64,000 bases of DNA from an uncultured Clostridium sp. (GCA_900553695.1 USEM01000004.1:4927-68926), one strand, 5' to 3'; positions 47,743-57,485 are shown, counted from the first letter of the stretch. The notes: a model not told the origin generated them from the sequence alone. Program-made: numbers and translations.

Positions 47743-49123
47743 TTGAATACAGAAATCGTAGAAAAACAAAAAGAATTTATTGAAAAAGTAAAAGAAGTAA
47801 AAAATGCTAATCACAAATATTATAATATCCTTACTATGGGGTGCCAATTAAACGAGAATGACTCTGAAAAGCTTTCTGGCATGTTAGAGAACATGGGATA
47901 CCTTAAAACTGATAATTTAGATTTAGCAAGCATTTATGTGTTAAACACATGCTGTGTTAGAGAAAATGCAGAAGAAAAGTTATTTGGAAAGTTGGGAGAG
48001 CTAAAAAAATTAAAAGCAAAGAATGATGGAGTAATTGTACTTTGCGGTTGCATGATGCAAGAAAAGCATATTCAAGAAAAGCTAAAACAAAGCTATCCAT
48101 ATGTTGATATTATACTTGGTACACATACTCTACATAAACTTCCAGAAGATTTATATAACCTGCTTACATCAAGAAAAAAGGTTCAAGATGTAATAGATAT
48201 AGATGGAGAAATATATGAAGGTTTACCAATAAAAAGAAATAGTAATCAAACCGCTTCTGTAACAATTATGTATGGATGTAATAACTTCTGTTCATATTGC
48301 ATAGTTCCATATGTAAGAGGAAGAGAGAGAAGTAGAAAGCCAGAAGACATATTACATGAAATAGAAGAACTTGCAAAAGAAGGTTACAAAGAAGTTACAT
48401 TACTTCGGTCAAAATGTTAATTCATATAAAGGAAGAGAAAACTATGGATTTGCTGACCTTTTAAGAGATGTTCAAAAAATAGATGGAATTGAAATAATTA
48501 AGTTTATTTCTCCACACCCAAAAGATTTTACAGATGATGTAATTCAAGCAATTAAAGACTGCGATAAGGTTTCTAGAATTCTTCATTTACCACTTCAATC
48601 TGGAAGTACAGAAGTTTTAAGAAAAATGAATAGAAAATATACAAAGGAGCAATACTTAGAGCTTGTTCGTAAAATTAGAAAAAAAATTCCAGATGTACTT
48701 TTCTCAACAGATATTATTGTAGGTTTTCCAGAAGAAACAGAAGCGGATTTTGAAGAAACACTTGATGTAGTTTCAAAAGTAAATTTTGAACAAATTTTCA
48801 TGTTTATATATTCAAGAAGAGTAGGGACACCTGCCGATAAAAATGTTAACCAAATTCCAGAAGAAATTAAACATAAAAGATTTGATAGATTAAAAGCTTT
48901 ATTTGAAAGCCAAGTTGAAGAGAACAACAAAAAATACATAGGAACTATTCAAAAAATATTAGTAGAAGGCTTAAGTAAAACTAATGCAAACATGCTTACA
49001 GGAAGGACAAATAGCAATAAAGTTGTAGTATTCGAAGGCGATGAAAGCCTTGTGGGGCAGGTGGTTGAAGTCAAAATTATATCAGAACATAAATGGTATT
49101 TAAAGGGAGAAAAAAATTTTTAA
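47743..49123 (+). CDS. miaB: tRNA-2-methylthio-N6-isopentenyladenosine synthase, +1 frameshift at CGG
   Basis: Radical-SAM methylthiotransferase acting on A37 of tRNAs that read UNN codons. A TTG start follows AGGGGG. The N-terminal UPF0004 domain has MGCQLNENDSE, NTCCVRENAE and LCGCMMQE, the three cysteines of the auxiliary cluster. The radical-SAM motif is YGCNNFCSYCIVPYVRGRE. After EVTLL the frame meets CGG at 48406 and would stop four codons later. Dropping C48406 gives GQNVNSYKG, the near-invariant LLGQNVNSY motif, and then the rest of the barrel (LHLPLQSGS, DIIVGFPEETE) and the TRAM domain. The product is 459 residues, normal for MiaB. Confidence 0.92.
48406..48408 (+). other. +1 frameshift site CTT-CGG-T in miaB
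   Basis: The zero frame reads CTT CGG TCA AAA TGT TAA. The +1 frame reads CTT then GGT CAA AAT GTT AAT, giving the family-invariant Leu-Gly-Gln-Asn-Val-Asn. The heptamer is identical to that in uvrA. Confidence 0.9.
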
Positions 49124-49210
49124 AATATTCTTGAAAATCTCTTTACTTTTTCAAATTTATTTGATATAACTATACCATAAAATTATGTTTACAATGAAGG
49201 AGCAAAATAC

Positions 49211-50092
49211 ATGGAAAAAGATATCAAGAATTTTTTAGAATTTATAAAGTCAGATAAAAAGCTATCAAAGAATACATTAGAATCTTACCAAAGAGATATA
49301 CTACAATATCAAGAGTATTTAGAAGAAAAGAAAATAAATTATAAAGAAGTTAACAATGAAAATGTTTTAGGTTATTTAGATTACCTAAAAGGTTTAGATA
49401 AAAAGGCTTCAACAATCTCAAGACACCTAGCTTCAATTAGATTATTTTATCAATATTTACTAAAAAATAAAATTGTAAAAGAAGATCCTACGAAAGGAAT
49501 CCAATCACCAAAAATAGAAAAAAAGGCTCCAAGTGTTTTATCTTCACAAGAAGTTTCACTTTTACTTGAACAACCAAATGGAGAAGGTTTAAAAAGTATA
49601 AGAGATAAAGCAATGTTAGAAGTTGCTTATGCTACAGGAATGAGAGTTACAGAAATCATTTCATTAAACGTAAGCGATATAGATATAGAATCATCATTAG
49701 TTACTTGCAAAAATGAAAATAAACAAAGAATAATTCCCCTTGGAAAATTATCTTTATCAGCACTTAAAGAATACATGACAATTGCAAGACCTAATATGAT
49801 TAAAGATGATAATGAAACAGCTTTATTTGTAAACGTAAATGGAAAAAGATTAACCAGGCAAGGTTTCTGGAAAATAATAAAATTCTATAAAGAGCAAGCA
49901 CATATTACAAAAGATATAACACCACACGTTTTAAGACATTCATTTGCAACACACCTTTTACAAAATGGTGCAGATTTAAAATCAATACAAACAATGCTTG
50001 GACACTCAGATATATCTTCTACACAAGTATATATGCAATTCCAAGATGATAGCTTAAAAAATATATATAATAAAGCTCATCCAAGAGCATAA
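49211..50092 (+). CDS. xerD: Tyrosine recombinase XerD-like
   Basis: Site-specific recombinase for chromosome-dimer resolution. The 293 residues have a SAM-like N-terminal domain (LSKNTLESYQRDILQYQEYL) and the catalytic domain with Arg in ATGMRVTEI, the lysine strand, HVLRHSFATHLLQ (His-x-x-Arg), LGHSDISSTQVY and the nucleophile Tyr. The ribosome site is GAAGGAG. A second recombinase of the same family lies 1.5 kb downstream on the other strand. Confidence 0.9.
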   Translation: MEKDIKNFLEFIKSDKKLSKNTLESYQRDILQYQEYLEEKKINYKEVNNENVLGYLDYLKGLDKKASTISRHLASIRLFYQYLLKNKIVKEDPTKGIQSPKIEKKAPSVLSSQEVSLLLEQPNGEGLKSIRDKAMLEVAYATGMRVTEIISLNVSDIDIESSLVTCKNENKQRIIPLGKLSLSALKEYMTIARPNMIKDDNETALFVNVNGKRLTRQGFWKIIKFYKEQAHITKDITPHVLRHSFATHLLQNGADLKSIQTMLGHSDISSTQVYMQFQDDSLKNIYNKAHPRA

Positions 50093-50105
50093 ACTCAAAT
50101 ATAAA

Positions 50106-50145
50106 GGCCTTAAAAGATTATACTTTTAGGGTCTAATTTTTTTTA
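50106..50145 (+). terminator. Terminator after xerD
   Basis: AGGCCTTAAAAG / CTTTTAGGGTCT hairpin followed by eight T. Confidence 0.8.
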
Positions 50146-50228
50146 TTTGCAAATAGTCAACATAATGTGCTATAATATATTATATAGGCACTTAGCCTTT
50201 ATAAAAATAACAAAAGGAGAATTACATT

Positions 50229-51095
50229 ATGAACAGAAATTTTCGGTACAGCGTGGTAGGAAGCGAAATGAACTTTGAAAATCTTTCCAATGGTTGGAAG
50301 AGCAAGGCTTATGATGAAATCGGACCTGTTCAGGGTCAGTACATGAAGACTCGCAATGGAAAGTATTACGGGTTTATAACTATCTTCAGAGATGTTTGTG
50401 AACCCAAATACTTAAAAATTCCTTCTCTCTACATGCTGAACATCTATGGGTTTACCCAGGTTCAGGATGAAATGGGTTGGACCATCATTAACGAAACTGG
50501 TACAGAAATCTTCAAAAAGAGATTTAAAGGTATCTATATCGTAAATGAAGAACTTGTTGTTTTGGAAGAGTTTAATGGTTTCATTAAATTATATTTCCCT
50601 CAACATAAGTGTGTAACCCAAGAGGATTTCACAGATATTGAGCCTGACAAGAACTTTGTTCGAACCTTCTATGGGCAGAATGAAGGTATCTATCTCTATG
50701 ATGGAACCTGCATTTTAAAGGCTCGGTATAAAAGTGCATTGCCTTTTGGCAAAGACACTTTTAAGGGAATCACAGATAGAGACAAGGAAATCGTAAACAA
50801 AAAAGGTTGGGAAAATCCATCTGCAGAAGCGGAAAGAATTTTTCCGGAGACCCGTGGTTTCTTCAGAGCAGAAAACATAGAGTACTGCCCCTTGCTCAGC
50901 AGAAAGTTTGCATTCATCAGTGGTGAAACTGGTGAATACATCACTGGGTTTGATTTCAGCGAAGCCAAAGATTTTGACAAGAGCGGTATTGCAATTGTAA
51001 GAGATTGCGTCAGCAACAAGATCAAGGCGTTGGAACCCAGTGGAAAGGTAAGAGAAGCTTATTTCATTCAGACACCTGCTCCTAAGCAGGAATAA
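50229..51095 (+). CDS. Unknown protein with foreign codon use (WG-repeat-like)
   Basis: The 288 residues begin MNRNFRYSVVGSEMNFENL. Repeated units such as GWTIINETGTEIFKKRFKGI and GITDRDKEIVNKKGWENP resemble WG-type beta repeats. Codons are clearly less AT-biased than in the neighbours (ATC, TTC, GTG, CGC-type choices), so it was probably acquired. It holds two in-frame CGG codons (50244 after TTT and 50724 after GCT) that are read straight through; the +1 frame after the first closes quickly. It shares this style with the orphan genes at 58.3-60.6 kb. It has a ribosome site AAAGGAG and a downstream terminator. Confidence 0.75.
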   Translation: MNRNFRYSVVGSEMNFENLSNGWKSKAYDEIGPVQGQYMKTRNGKYYGFITIFRDVCEPKYLKIPSLYMLNIYGFTQVQDEMGWTIINETGTEIFKKRFKGIYIVNEELVVLEEFNGFIKLYFPQHKCVTQEDFTDIEPDKNFVRTFYGQNEGIYLYDGTCILKARYKSALPFGKDTFKGITDRDKEIVNKKGWENPSAEAERIFPETRGFFRAENIEYCPLLSRKFAFISGETGEYITGFDFSEAKDFDKSGIAIVRDCVSNKIKALEPSGKVREAYFIQTPAPKQE

Positions 51096-51118
51096 GCACA
51101 AGGTAATTCATACCTTTA

Positions 51119-51162
51119 AAAGAGAATGTAGAGTATAAATATACTTTGCATTCTCTTTTTAT
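51119..51162 (+). terminator. Terminator after the 288-residue protein gene
   Basis: AGAGAATGTAGAGTAT / ATACTTTGCATTCTCT hairpin with a T-run. Confidence 0.85.
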
Positions 51163-51188
51163 TTTTTATATTTTTTTTCAAAAAACTA

Positions 51189-51217
51189 TTGACAAAACAC
51201 GAACATACGTTTATAAT
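51189..51217 (+). promoter_or_regulatory. Promoter with overlapping LexA (SOS) box
   Basis: TTGACA (51189-51194), 17-bp spacer, TATAAT (51212-51217). The spacer holds CGAACATACGTTT (51200-51212), which fits the Gram-positive LexA box CGAACnnnnGTTY. LexA binding here would block the promoter. Confidence 0.8.
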
Positions 51218-51259
51218 ATATTTACATTAAACAAAAGTTTGTTCGTAGGAGGAATATTT

Positions 51260-51556
51260 ATGAAAATAGTTAATTTTAAAAAATTTATAAGAAGTATTAG
51301 TATTATATTATTAATAATATTTGCACTTTCAATCATTTGTGCAAAATCTACATTATCACATAAAGAGGTAGAATACACCAAACTATATGTCTCAAATGGA
51401 GATACATTATGGAGTATAGCAACAGATTTAAAAAAGAGTAATGACTATTATAAAAATAAAGATATAAGAGAAATTATTTACAATATAAAAGAAGTAAACA
51501 ATTTGGAATCTAGCTCATTATATGTAAATCAAGAACTAATGATTCCTATAGTATAA
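51260..51556 (+). CDS. LysM-domain membrane protein, probable SOS cell-division inhibitor (YneA-like)
   Basis: The 98 residues have one N-terminal transmembrane helix (about 12-31) and a C-terminal LysM domain (LYVSNGDTLWSIATDL ... SSLYVNQELMIPIV), the same layout as YneA of Bacillus, which halts division during the SOS response. The start is ATG 51260 behind GTAGGAGG. The upstream promoter carries a LexA box, which is what the role predicts. In Bacillus yneA is next to lexA; lexA is not seen here, but a tyrosine recombinase gene follows on the other strand. Confidence 0.8.
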   Translation: MKIVNFKKFIRSISIILLIIFALSIICAKSTLSHKEVEYTKLYVSNGDTLWSIATDLKKSNDYYKNKDIREIIYNIKEVNNLESSSLYVNQELMIPIV

Positions 51557-51567
51557 GGCTACTGCAA

Positions 51568-51612
51568 AAAGGAAACAATAAGTCTTTATTTTAAGAAGTA
51601 TTGTTTCCTTTA
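51568..51612. terminator. Bidirectional terminator between the YneA-like gene and the recombinase
   Basis: AAAGGAAACAATA / TATTGTTTCCTTT stem between convergent genes, with T-rich flanks on the plus side. Confidence 0.8.
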
Positions 51613-51619
51613 ATTCATT

Positions 51620-52594
51620 CTATAAATTGGCTAGTGGGTTATTCTCTACAGCATTTCTAACTCTTTCATCGTTCACATGTGTATATATCTCGGTAGTAGA
51701 AATACTTTCATGCCCTAATAGTTCCTGCAGAGCACGTATATCAACATCTCCATATTGATACATTAATGTTGCTGCTGTATGTCTTAATTTATGTACAGAA
51801 TATTTAGTAGTATCTAAACCAGCTCTTGCAAGTTCATTTTTTACAATATTTTGTACAGTTCTATTACTAATTCTTTCTTTTCTTTCGCTTAAGAACAATG
51901 CATCACGAGAATCGTTTTTAACCTTATCATGTGGTCTAATTGATAAATAATCTTTTAACGCATTCATACAAGCTTTATTTAGGTAAATGGTGCGTTCCTT
52001 GTTACCTTTTCCAATAACTGTCATTCTACTTTCAGAAAAGTCTATATTACTTATATTAATACCAACAAGTTCAGATAGACGCATACCACAATTTAGAAAT
52101 AAAGTAATAATTGCATGGTCTCGAATGCTGTTTCTATCGGTATCATCTTGAGACACATTTAAAAGCTTTTTACTTTCTTCTAAAGAAAGATATCTAGGCA
52201 TTCTTTTTCCAAGCTTTGGAGTTTCCAAATCTTGTGCAGGGTTAACATCTATAATCTTTGCTTTGCTTGTAAGATACTTAAAAAACACCCTAATTGCAGA
52301 TATTTTCCTTGCACGAGTAGCAGGAGAGCTTTTTAAGTCAATGGCCATATATGATATATAGCCATGAATATCTTGTAAAGTAATTTTCTTAAGTATAGAA
52401 ATATCCATATCATTTATTTTAATTTCCTTCAAATCCGCTTCGTCTGTTAATTTGAATTGCTTTTTAATATATTTCAAAAAATTAGCAATATCATAATTAT
52501 ATTCTTTAACAGTATTTGGAGATTTATTAAGAATAGTAATTGTATAATCTAAAAATGAATTTACAAAATCTGGGTTTGCCTCACGTTCAATCAT
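51620..52594 (-). CDS. Tyrosine recombinase XerC/CodV-like
   Basis: 324-residue site-specific recombinase with ATG at 52594 behind AGAGGTG. The N-terminal core-binding domain has NKSPNTVKEYNYDIANFLKY. The catalytic motifs are CGMRLSELVGI (Arg), KGNKERTIYL (Lys), HKLRHTAATLMYQ (His-x-x-Arg), LGHESISTTEIYTH (His and nucleophile Tyr). With the XerD-like gene at 49.2 kb it could form the XerCD pair, although an integrase role is not excluded. No attachment site was identified. Confidence 0.88.
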   Translation of the reverse strand: MIEREANPDFVNSFLDYTITILNKSPNTVKEYNYDIANFLKYIKKQFKLTDEADLKEIKINDMDISILKKITLQDIHGYISYMAIDLKSSPATRARKISAIRVFFKYLTSKAKIIDVNPAQDLETPKLGKRMPRYLSLEESKKLLNVSQDDTDRNSIRDHAIITLFLNCGMRLSELVGINISNIDFSESRMTVIGKGNKERTIYLNKACMNALKDYLSIRPHDKVKNDSRDALFLSERKERISNRTVQNIVKNELARAGLDTTKYSVHKLRHTAATLMYQYGDVDIRALQELLGHESISTTEIYTHVNDERVRNAVENNPLANL

Positions 52595-52782
52595 CAAAAA
52601 CACCTCTTACATATTTATATAATAAAAATGCTTAAAATTCAATATTAATATTTAAAAAATATCTTTCTTTTTTTTGTATTTTATGATACGATTATATTGT
52701 AATAAACAACACAAAGACAATTTTTATAATATTAATATTAATAAATACTTCATACAATGAGGATAAGGGGGAGATCTAAAGC

Positions 52783-53244
52783 ATGAATAAGTTTATGCAA
52801 ATAGCAAAAGAAAATGCTGATACAGGAATTTTAAAAAATGAAGGAGGCCCATTTGGTGCAGTAATTGTTGATGAAAACAACAATATTATTTCTAATGGGA
52901 ACAACCAAGTTTTAAATCAAAAAGACCCAACAGCACATGCAGAAATTGTAGCAATACGAGAAGCATGCAAAAAACTAAACACATACGATTTATCTAATTG
53001 TATATTATACACATCGTGTGAGCCTTGCCCTATGTGTTTATCTGCAATTATATGGGCTAACATAAAGAAAGTATATTATGGCTGTACAAAGCATGATGCA
53101 GACAAAATTGGTTTTAGAGATGATATCATCTATCAATATTTAAAAGGAGAGAAAACTGATTTAATAGATTTACAAGAAATGGATAGAGAAGAATGTTTAA
53201 AAACTTTTGAAGAATATCAAAAGAAAAGTGGAGTAATATATTAA
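52783..53244 (+). CDS. guaD: Guanine deaminase
   Basis: Cytidine-deaminase-fold enzyme turning guanine into xanthine. The 153 residues have the zinc motif PTAHAEIVAIREAC (His-x-Glu) and SCEPCPMCLSAIIWA (PCxxC). The start GGPFGAVIVDENNNII and the C-terminal part (GFRDDIIYQYL) follow the short Bacillus GuaD type rather than TadA, whose tRNA-binding residues I do not see. TadA remains the alternative. Confidence 0.75.
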   Translation: MNKFMQIAKENADTGILKNEGGPFGAVIVDENNNIISNGNNQVLNQKDPTAHAEIVAIREACKKLNTYDLSNCILYTSCEPCPMCLSAIIWANIKKVYYGCTKHDADKIGFRDDIIYQYLKGEKTDLIDLQEMDREECLKTFEEYQKKSGVIY

Positions 53245-53988
53245 AAAATAAAAACAGATTAATTAAAAGGACAGTGGAGTAGGAGAGAGGCCATATTTTT
53301 TAAAATACTAGATTTTTAATAGTTTAAAATTCTAAAAATAAAATTCCATATTTCTATTGCTCATAATAAATCAAAAAAACAAAATTATAAAATTTGTAAA
53401 TTATAAATTTAATTATAAATTTTATAATATTTTATATAAATTATTTATTAAATTTTATAATTAACTTTTAAAATATTTTTATTAAAATACATTTTAATTA
53501 TATCTAAATTTCATTATACTTATTATAATTATATTATAAACCTAGAAGCGCTAAAATGGTTTTTAAGACGTTTTAAGATTACAGTAAATAAGTTAATCGC
53601 TTATAATTAATTGTAGAAAACAAACATTATATAAGTTATACTAAAAATGATACAAAATGTTTATTATTATGGGTTTTCTAAAAATCATTAAAAAGTAGTA
53701 AAAAGACGACGCACGAGAATCGTTTTTAAGGCGTTTTTATTTTTAAGACATATAACTTGTTGTCTGAAAAATGCGATAAAATAAGGCTTTAGAGGATTTT
53801 TAGAAATTTTGAGAAGATGATCAATAAAAGAACCAATAAATTATAAAAAATATAAGGAAATGAAACTTATATAAAATAGAACTATGGTAGTATTGCCAAC
53901 TCCTGCCTCGTTGTTCGCAAAACTTTGATTTTGTGCAATGTTATATGTGCTTTTATTCTCCTCTCCATCTTTTTTAATTAAAACAATT
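53245..53988. other. Non-coding, extremely AT-rich region
   Basis: About 740 bases without a supportable gene. Bases 53380-53540 are nearly pure A and T with many short palindromes (such as TTATAAATTTAATTATAA). Around 53550-53760 there are repeated blocks TTTTTAAGACGTTTT and GTTTTTAAGGCGTTTTT. I cannot assign a function; a decayed gene, a terminus-type site or a mobile remnant are all possible. Confidence 0.6.
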
Positions 53989-53990
53989 TA

Positions 53991-54019
53991 AAAAAGAGGC
54001 TTACTACTAAACCTCTTTT
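53991..54019 (-). terminator. Terminator of the 262-residue membrane protein gene
   Basis: Minus-strand AAAAGAGG / CCTCTTTT hairpin followed by T-rich sequence. Confidence 0.8.
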
Positions 54020-54061
54020 ACTAAATTTAATTTATAAATTTAATCTAATAAATTTATTTAT

Positions 54062-54850
54062 CTATTCCTTTTTAGGAATAAATTTCTCTGCAAACTTATA
54101 TCTTTCTCTATTTTTAACATATAAAAATCCTATTATGCTAAAAGTTACTGCTCCCAAGAAATTGACAAACAAGTCTTTTATTGTATCTATTAATCCAATG
54201 TCTAAATAACCATTTTCTATTATTGTAATAGTACCATCTTTTGAATAAATTTCTGTCTTTTCAATGTTTTTTACTTTAATTGGTATATTTGCATTATTTT
54301 TATTTATTAAAACTGATGAGATTTCTGTAACTATTCTATCTTTTTGCATATCAGTTTTAGCAATATTATCTGCTGAAAATTCGAAAAATTCCCATAATAT
54401 ACCTACTGTCATAGAAAAACAAAATGCAACTATAGCTATATATAAAGGTGATAAATTAAAACTATTGCTATTTTGATTTAATAAATCAACTAATGAAAAC
54501 CCTATACCAGCACATATAAATCCATTTAATGTGTGTAGTATTGTATCCCAAAATGGAATAATACCATAAAAATTATTTATCTCCCCTAATATTGCAGTTG
54601 AATATATAAAAATATATATAATGCCTTCTAATAGGCTTGGAATGCCTATTTTAAACTTTTCAGAAATTATTGTTGGTATTGTAAATAATATTAATGCTAA
54701 AATACACATTAAAACGTTCGATATGTTACCACATACTATTTGAAATATCATACTTAAAATAACAAATAGCCTTAATATTAAGTAAATTGCAATTGATTTT
54801 TTATTTGTTTCTTTATATTTTTTTCTCATTATTTTTGAAAATTTTTTCAT
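54062..54850 (-). CDS. Multi-pass membrane protein, DUF2238-like
   Basis: 262 residues with about seven hydrophobic helices. The stretches FWDTILHTLNGFICAGIGF and SMTVGILWEFFEFSADN match the pattern I associate with DUF2238 (YjdF-type) membrane proteins. A hydrophilic insert (about 165-215) lies between the last helices. Function unknown. It starts 45 bases after the rho stop on the same strand, so it may follow rho in one transcript. Confidence 0.7.
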   Translation of the reverse strand: MKKFSKIMRKKYKETNKKSIAIYLILRLFVILSMIFQIVCGNISNVLMCILALILFTIPTIISEKFKIGIPSLLEGIIYIFIYSTAILGEINNFYGIIPFWDTILHTLNGFICAGIGFSLVDLLNQNSNSFNLSPLYIAIVAFCFSMTVGILWEFFEFSADNIAKTDMQKDRIVTEISSVLINKNNANIPIKVKNIEKTEIYSKDGTITIIENGYLDIGLIDTIKDLFVNFLGAVTFSIIGFLYVKNRERYKFAEKFIPKKE

Positions 54851-54895
54851 ATAAAATCCTCTTATTTAATTAATTTAAACAAACCATCTTGCGAT

Positions 54896-56218
54896 CTAAG
54901 AATTTTTAAGAAAGATATTTACTCTTTCTAAAAATTCTGCATTATTTTTTGTTGTAACAATTTGTTCCATAATTTGTTCTGTCATTTCTTGAGTGTTCAT
55001 ATTTGACATTGCTTTTCTAAGTGCAAAGATTGTATCTAATTCCTCTTTTGAAAGTAGTAATTCTTCTTTTCTTGTTCCAGATTTATTTATATCAATTGCA
55101 GGGAATATACGTTTTTCTGATAGAGCTCTATCTAAGTGTACTTCCATATTTCCTGTTCCTTTGAATTCTTCAAATATAACGTCATCCATTCTGCTTCCTG
55201 TTTCAACTAATGCTGTTGCAAGTATTGTTAAACTTCCAGCATCTTCAGTGTTTCTTGCTGCACCGAAAAATCTTTTTGGTTTATGTAGTGCTGCTGGGTC
55301 TAAACCACCTGATAGAGTTCTTCCTGATGCAGGAACGACTAAGTTGTAGGCTCTTGCAAGTCTTGTAATACTGTCTAGTAATATTACAACATCCTTATGT
55401 TGCTCTACAAGTCTTTTTCCTCTTTCTAGTACCATTTCTGCAACTTTAACGTGATGTTCTGGTAATTCATCAAAAGTTGAGTAAATTACATCACCTTTTA
55501 TAGAACGTTTCATGTCTGTTACTTCTTCTGGTCTTTCATCTATTAATAATACTATTAACTCCAAATCTGGGTTATTAGCTGTAATGCTGTTTGCAATCTT
55601 CTTTAGAATCGTTGTCTTTCCAGCTTTTGGTGGAGCAACAATCATACCTCTTTGTCCTTTTCCAATAGGACATAATAAGTCCATTATTCTCATTGTGTAT
55701 TCATTTTGAGATGTTTCTAATTTAATTCTTTCTTGAGGATAAATTGGTGTTAAATCGTCGAAAGAACGTCTTTTCATTGCGTTTTCTGGGTGTTCTCCAT
55801 TAACTGCACCTACAAATATTAATGCTGGAAATTTTTCACCTTCTTTTGGTGTTCTTTTTATACCACGTACAATGTCTCCTGTATCAAGTCTAAATCTTTT
55901 AATTTGTATTGGTGATACATAAACATCCTTTGGTGTAGGTAAGTAATTTTCTCCTCTTAAAAAACCATATCCATCAGGTAGAACTTCTAGAATTCCTTCT
56001 ACAACCTCGTCTCCTTCACTTGTAAGTTTATAGCCTTCCTTTGTTATTACTTCTTTAAATTCTTTCTTTTCTTCTTCTGGTTCTTCTGCTACTTTATCTA
56101 CATTTTCCTCTTTTAAAATTGAAATAAGTTCATCTTTCTTAAATTTTGTTGCAGATTTAATTCCTGCATCTTTTGCTTTTTCTCTTAATTCAGTAAGAGA
56201 TAATTCCTCTAAATCCAT
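54896..56218 (-). CDS. rho: Transcription termination factor Rho
   Basis: RNA-dependent ATPase helicase that ends transcription. The 440 residues have an N-terminal SAP-like Rho_N domain ([20 protein letters not shown]), a short acidic linker ([19 protein letters not shown]), the cold-shock RNA-binding domain ([19 protein letters not shown]), and the ATPase with Walker [12 protein letters not shown] and [13 protein letters not shown]. The last residues are typical. It may share a transcript with the membrane-protein gene downstream. Confidence 0.97.
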   Translation of the reverse strand: MDLEELSLTELREKAKDAGIKSATKFKKDELISILKEENVDKVAEEPEEEKKEFKEVITKEGYKLTSEGDEVVEGILEVLPDGYGFLRGENYLPTPKDVYVSPIQIKRFRLDTGDIVRGIKRTPKEGEKFPALIFVGAVNGEHPENAMKRRSFDDLTPIYPQERIKLETSQNEYTMRIMDLLCPIGKGQRGMIVAPPKAGKTTILKKIANSITANNPDLELIVLLIDERPEEVTDMKRSIKGDVIYSTFDELPEHHVKVAEMVLERGKRLVEQHKDVVILLDSITRLARAYNLVVPASGRTLSGGLDPAALHKPKRFFGAARNTEDAGSLTILATALVETGSRMDDVIFEEFKGTGNMEVHLDRALSEKRIFPAIDINKSGTRKEELLLSKEELDTIFALRKAMSNMNTQEMTEQIMEQIVTTKNNAEFLERVNIFLKNS

Positions 56219-56309
56219 TTTACATATCCTCCTTTATATTCTATTAATTATCTATTGTGGATTTTTATTTTAGAAATAAACTTTTTAGAAACAATTTGTA
56301 AGTTATGCA

Positions 56310-56336
56310 TAAAGGTAGGCTAAAATGCCTACCTTA
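56310..56336 (-). terminator. Terminator after the divIC-like gene
   Basis: AAGGTAGGC / GCCTACCTT hairpin. On the minus strand it directly follows the stop codon and ends in TTTAT. Confidence 0.75.
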
Positions 56337-56609
56337 TTATTTACTAGTATCTATATAAACTCTTTCATTAGGCAAATACATATCTAGTTTTTCTCTAGCT
56401 GCTTCTTCAACATATTCTTCAGAATTTATATTTCCTTTCTTTTTGTATAAAGAATCTTTATACGCTAACTTTGAAGATATTTGTTCAGAATAATATTCTT
56501 GAGCATTTTTATATGAGTTAATTGTTTTTTGTTGGTTTGCAAATACACAAATTGCATATATTGCAAGAGCTATAAAGAATAGCTTCTTATATAAATTTTT
56601 AACTTTCAT
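56337..56609 (-). CDS. Septum-formation initiator (FtsB/DivIC-like)
   Basis: Small bitopic division protein. The start is ATG 56609 with GGGAGA upstream. The 90 residues have one transmembrane helix (about 9-25), a coiled coil (28-60, QQKTINSYKNAQEYYSEQ) and the family ending EEAAREKLDMYLPNERVYI. It follows yabP-yabQ on the same strand, the order yabP-yabQ-divIC known in Bacillus, which supports the call. Confidence 0.88.
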   Translation of the reverse strand: MKVKNLYKKLFFIALAIYAICVFANQQKTINSYKNAQEYYSEQISSKLAYKDSLYKKKGNINSEEYVEEAAREKLDMYLPNERVYIDTSK

Positions 56610-56721
56610 TAGTATCTCCCAATATATTGTTTCTTTAAATACACTACATCTATAATAATATTCTACAAATTTATGCAAATTCCTTCTTGTTTTTATTTTT
56701 TCTTTTCTTAAATTTTATTTT

Positions 56722-57171
56722 TTATGTTTTATTTTTAAAAATTGACAAGATTTTTGTAAATAAGTGTTTAAACCATTTTAATATCTTTTGTAATGGTTTC
56801 CAAATTACTTTGTTTAAGATTTTAATTATAAAATTTATTGGTATTATTATTAAGATTATAAATATCTTCTTTACTAAATTTATAATGTAGACTGATATGT
56901 TTATAAAAAACTTGCTAAATATAAGCATATAAATTGCTGCTCCAAGAATTACTCCTAGGAATATGTATATTCGTAATTCTCCATTGTTAAATTTGAAAAT
57001 TGAATATAATAGTAATAGTCCAGTTATTATCCAAAATATAAAGTCTTCAAGACATGTAATAAAGTCTGGCGTTTTAAAGCTTTTTCTGAATATTCTAAAA
57101 ATATCAAATAGTAAGCCAATTAAAAAACCATTTAAAATGAAAACTATAAAGGCATATGCTTGATTTTGCAT
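56722..57171 (-). CDS. yabQ: Spore cortex biosynthesis protein YabQ
   Basis: Membrane protein needed for spore cortex in Bacillus. The 149 residues have about four helices and begin NQAYAFIVFILNGFLIGLLF, with DIFRIFRK, which is the YabQ signature. The C-terminal half is extremely hydrophobic and basic. It is 14 bases after yabP and upstream of the divIC-like gene. Confidence 0.9.
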   Translation of the reverse strand: MQNQAYAFIVFILNGFLIGLLFDIFRIFRKSFKTPDFITCLEDFIFWIITGLLLLYSIFKFNNGELRIYIFLGVILGAAIYMLIFSKFFINISVYIINLVKKIFIILIIIPINFIIKILNKVIWKPLQKILKWFKHLFTKILSIFKNKT

Positions 57172-57185
57172 CTTTTTGCCTCCAT

Positions 57186-57485
57186 TTATTTAAATATTTT
57201 TCCAAAAATATTGCTTCCAGATTTCTTATCTAGATTTTTTTCAGAATATGATAAATTAAAAATTGTACCTTCTACAATTACCTCTGTTGTATCCAAACTT
57301 AATTTATTTATTCTTAAATTTTCTCCTTTTACTGTTAATAACCCCAATTCTGTTTCTACTATTACAATTTGGTCGTCGAAACTTAGAACATCCAAAACTC
57401 CGGAAATAGTTAATTTCTCTCGATTTTCCAATATTACATTTTGTATGGTATTACTTGTCATCTGTTTTCTTTCATCTATAGTCAT
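57186..57485 (-). CDS. yabP: Sporulation protein YabP
   Basis: 99-residue spore-assembly protein of the YabP/YqfC family: NREKLTISGVLDVLSFDDQ, then ETELGLLTVKGENLRINKL. It is paired with yabQ as in Bacillus. The ATG is preceded by GGGAG on the minus strand. The cortex role is known from the family; it has not been shown for this organism. Confidence 0.92.
   Translation of the reverse strand: MTIDERKQMTSNTIQNVILENREKLTISGVLDVLSFDDQIVIVETELGLLTVKGENLRINKLSLDTTEVIVEGTIFNLSYSEKNLDKKSGSNIFGKIFK

Noticed and set aside
50229..51095. Phage or insertion-sequence gene
   Set aside because: Foreign codon use is clear, but no transposase, inverted ends or phage structural motif is visible.
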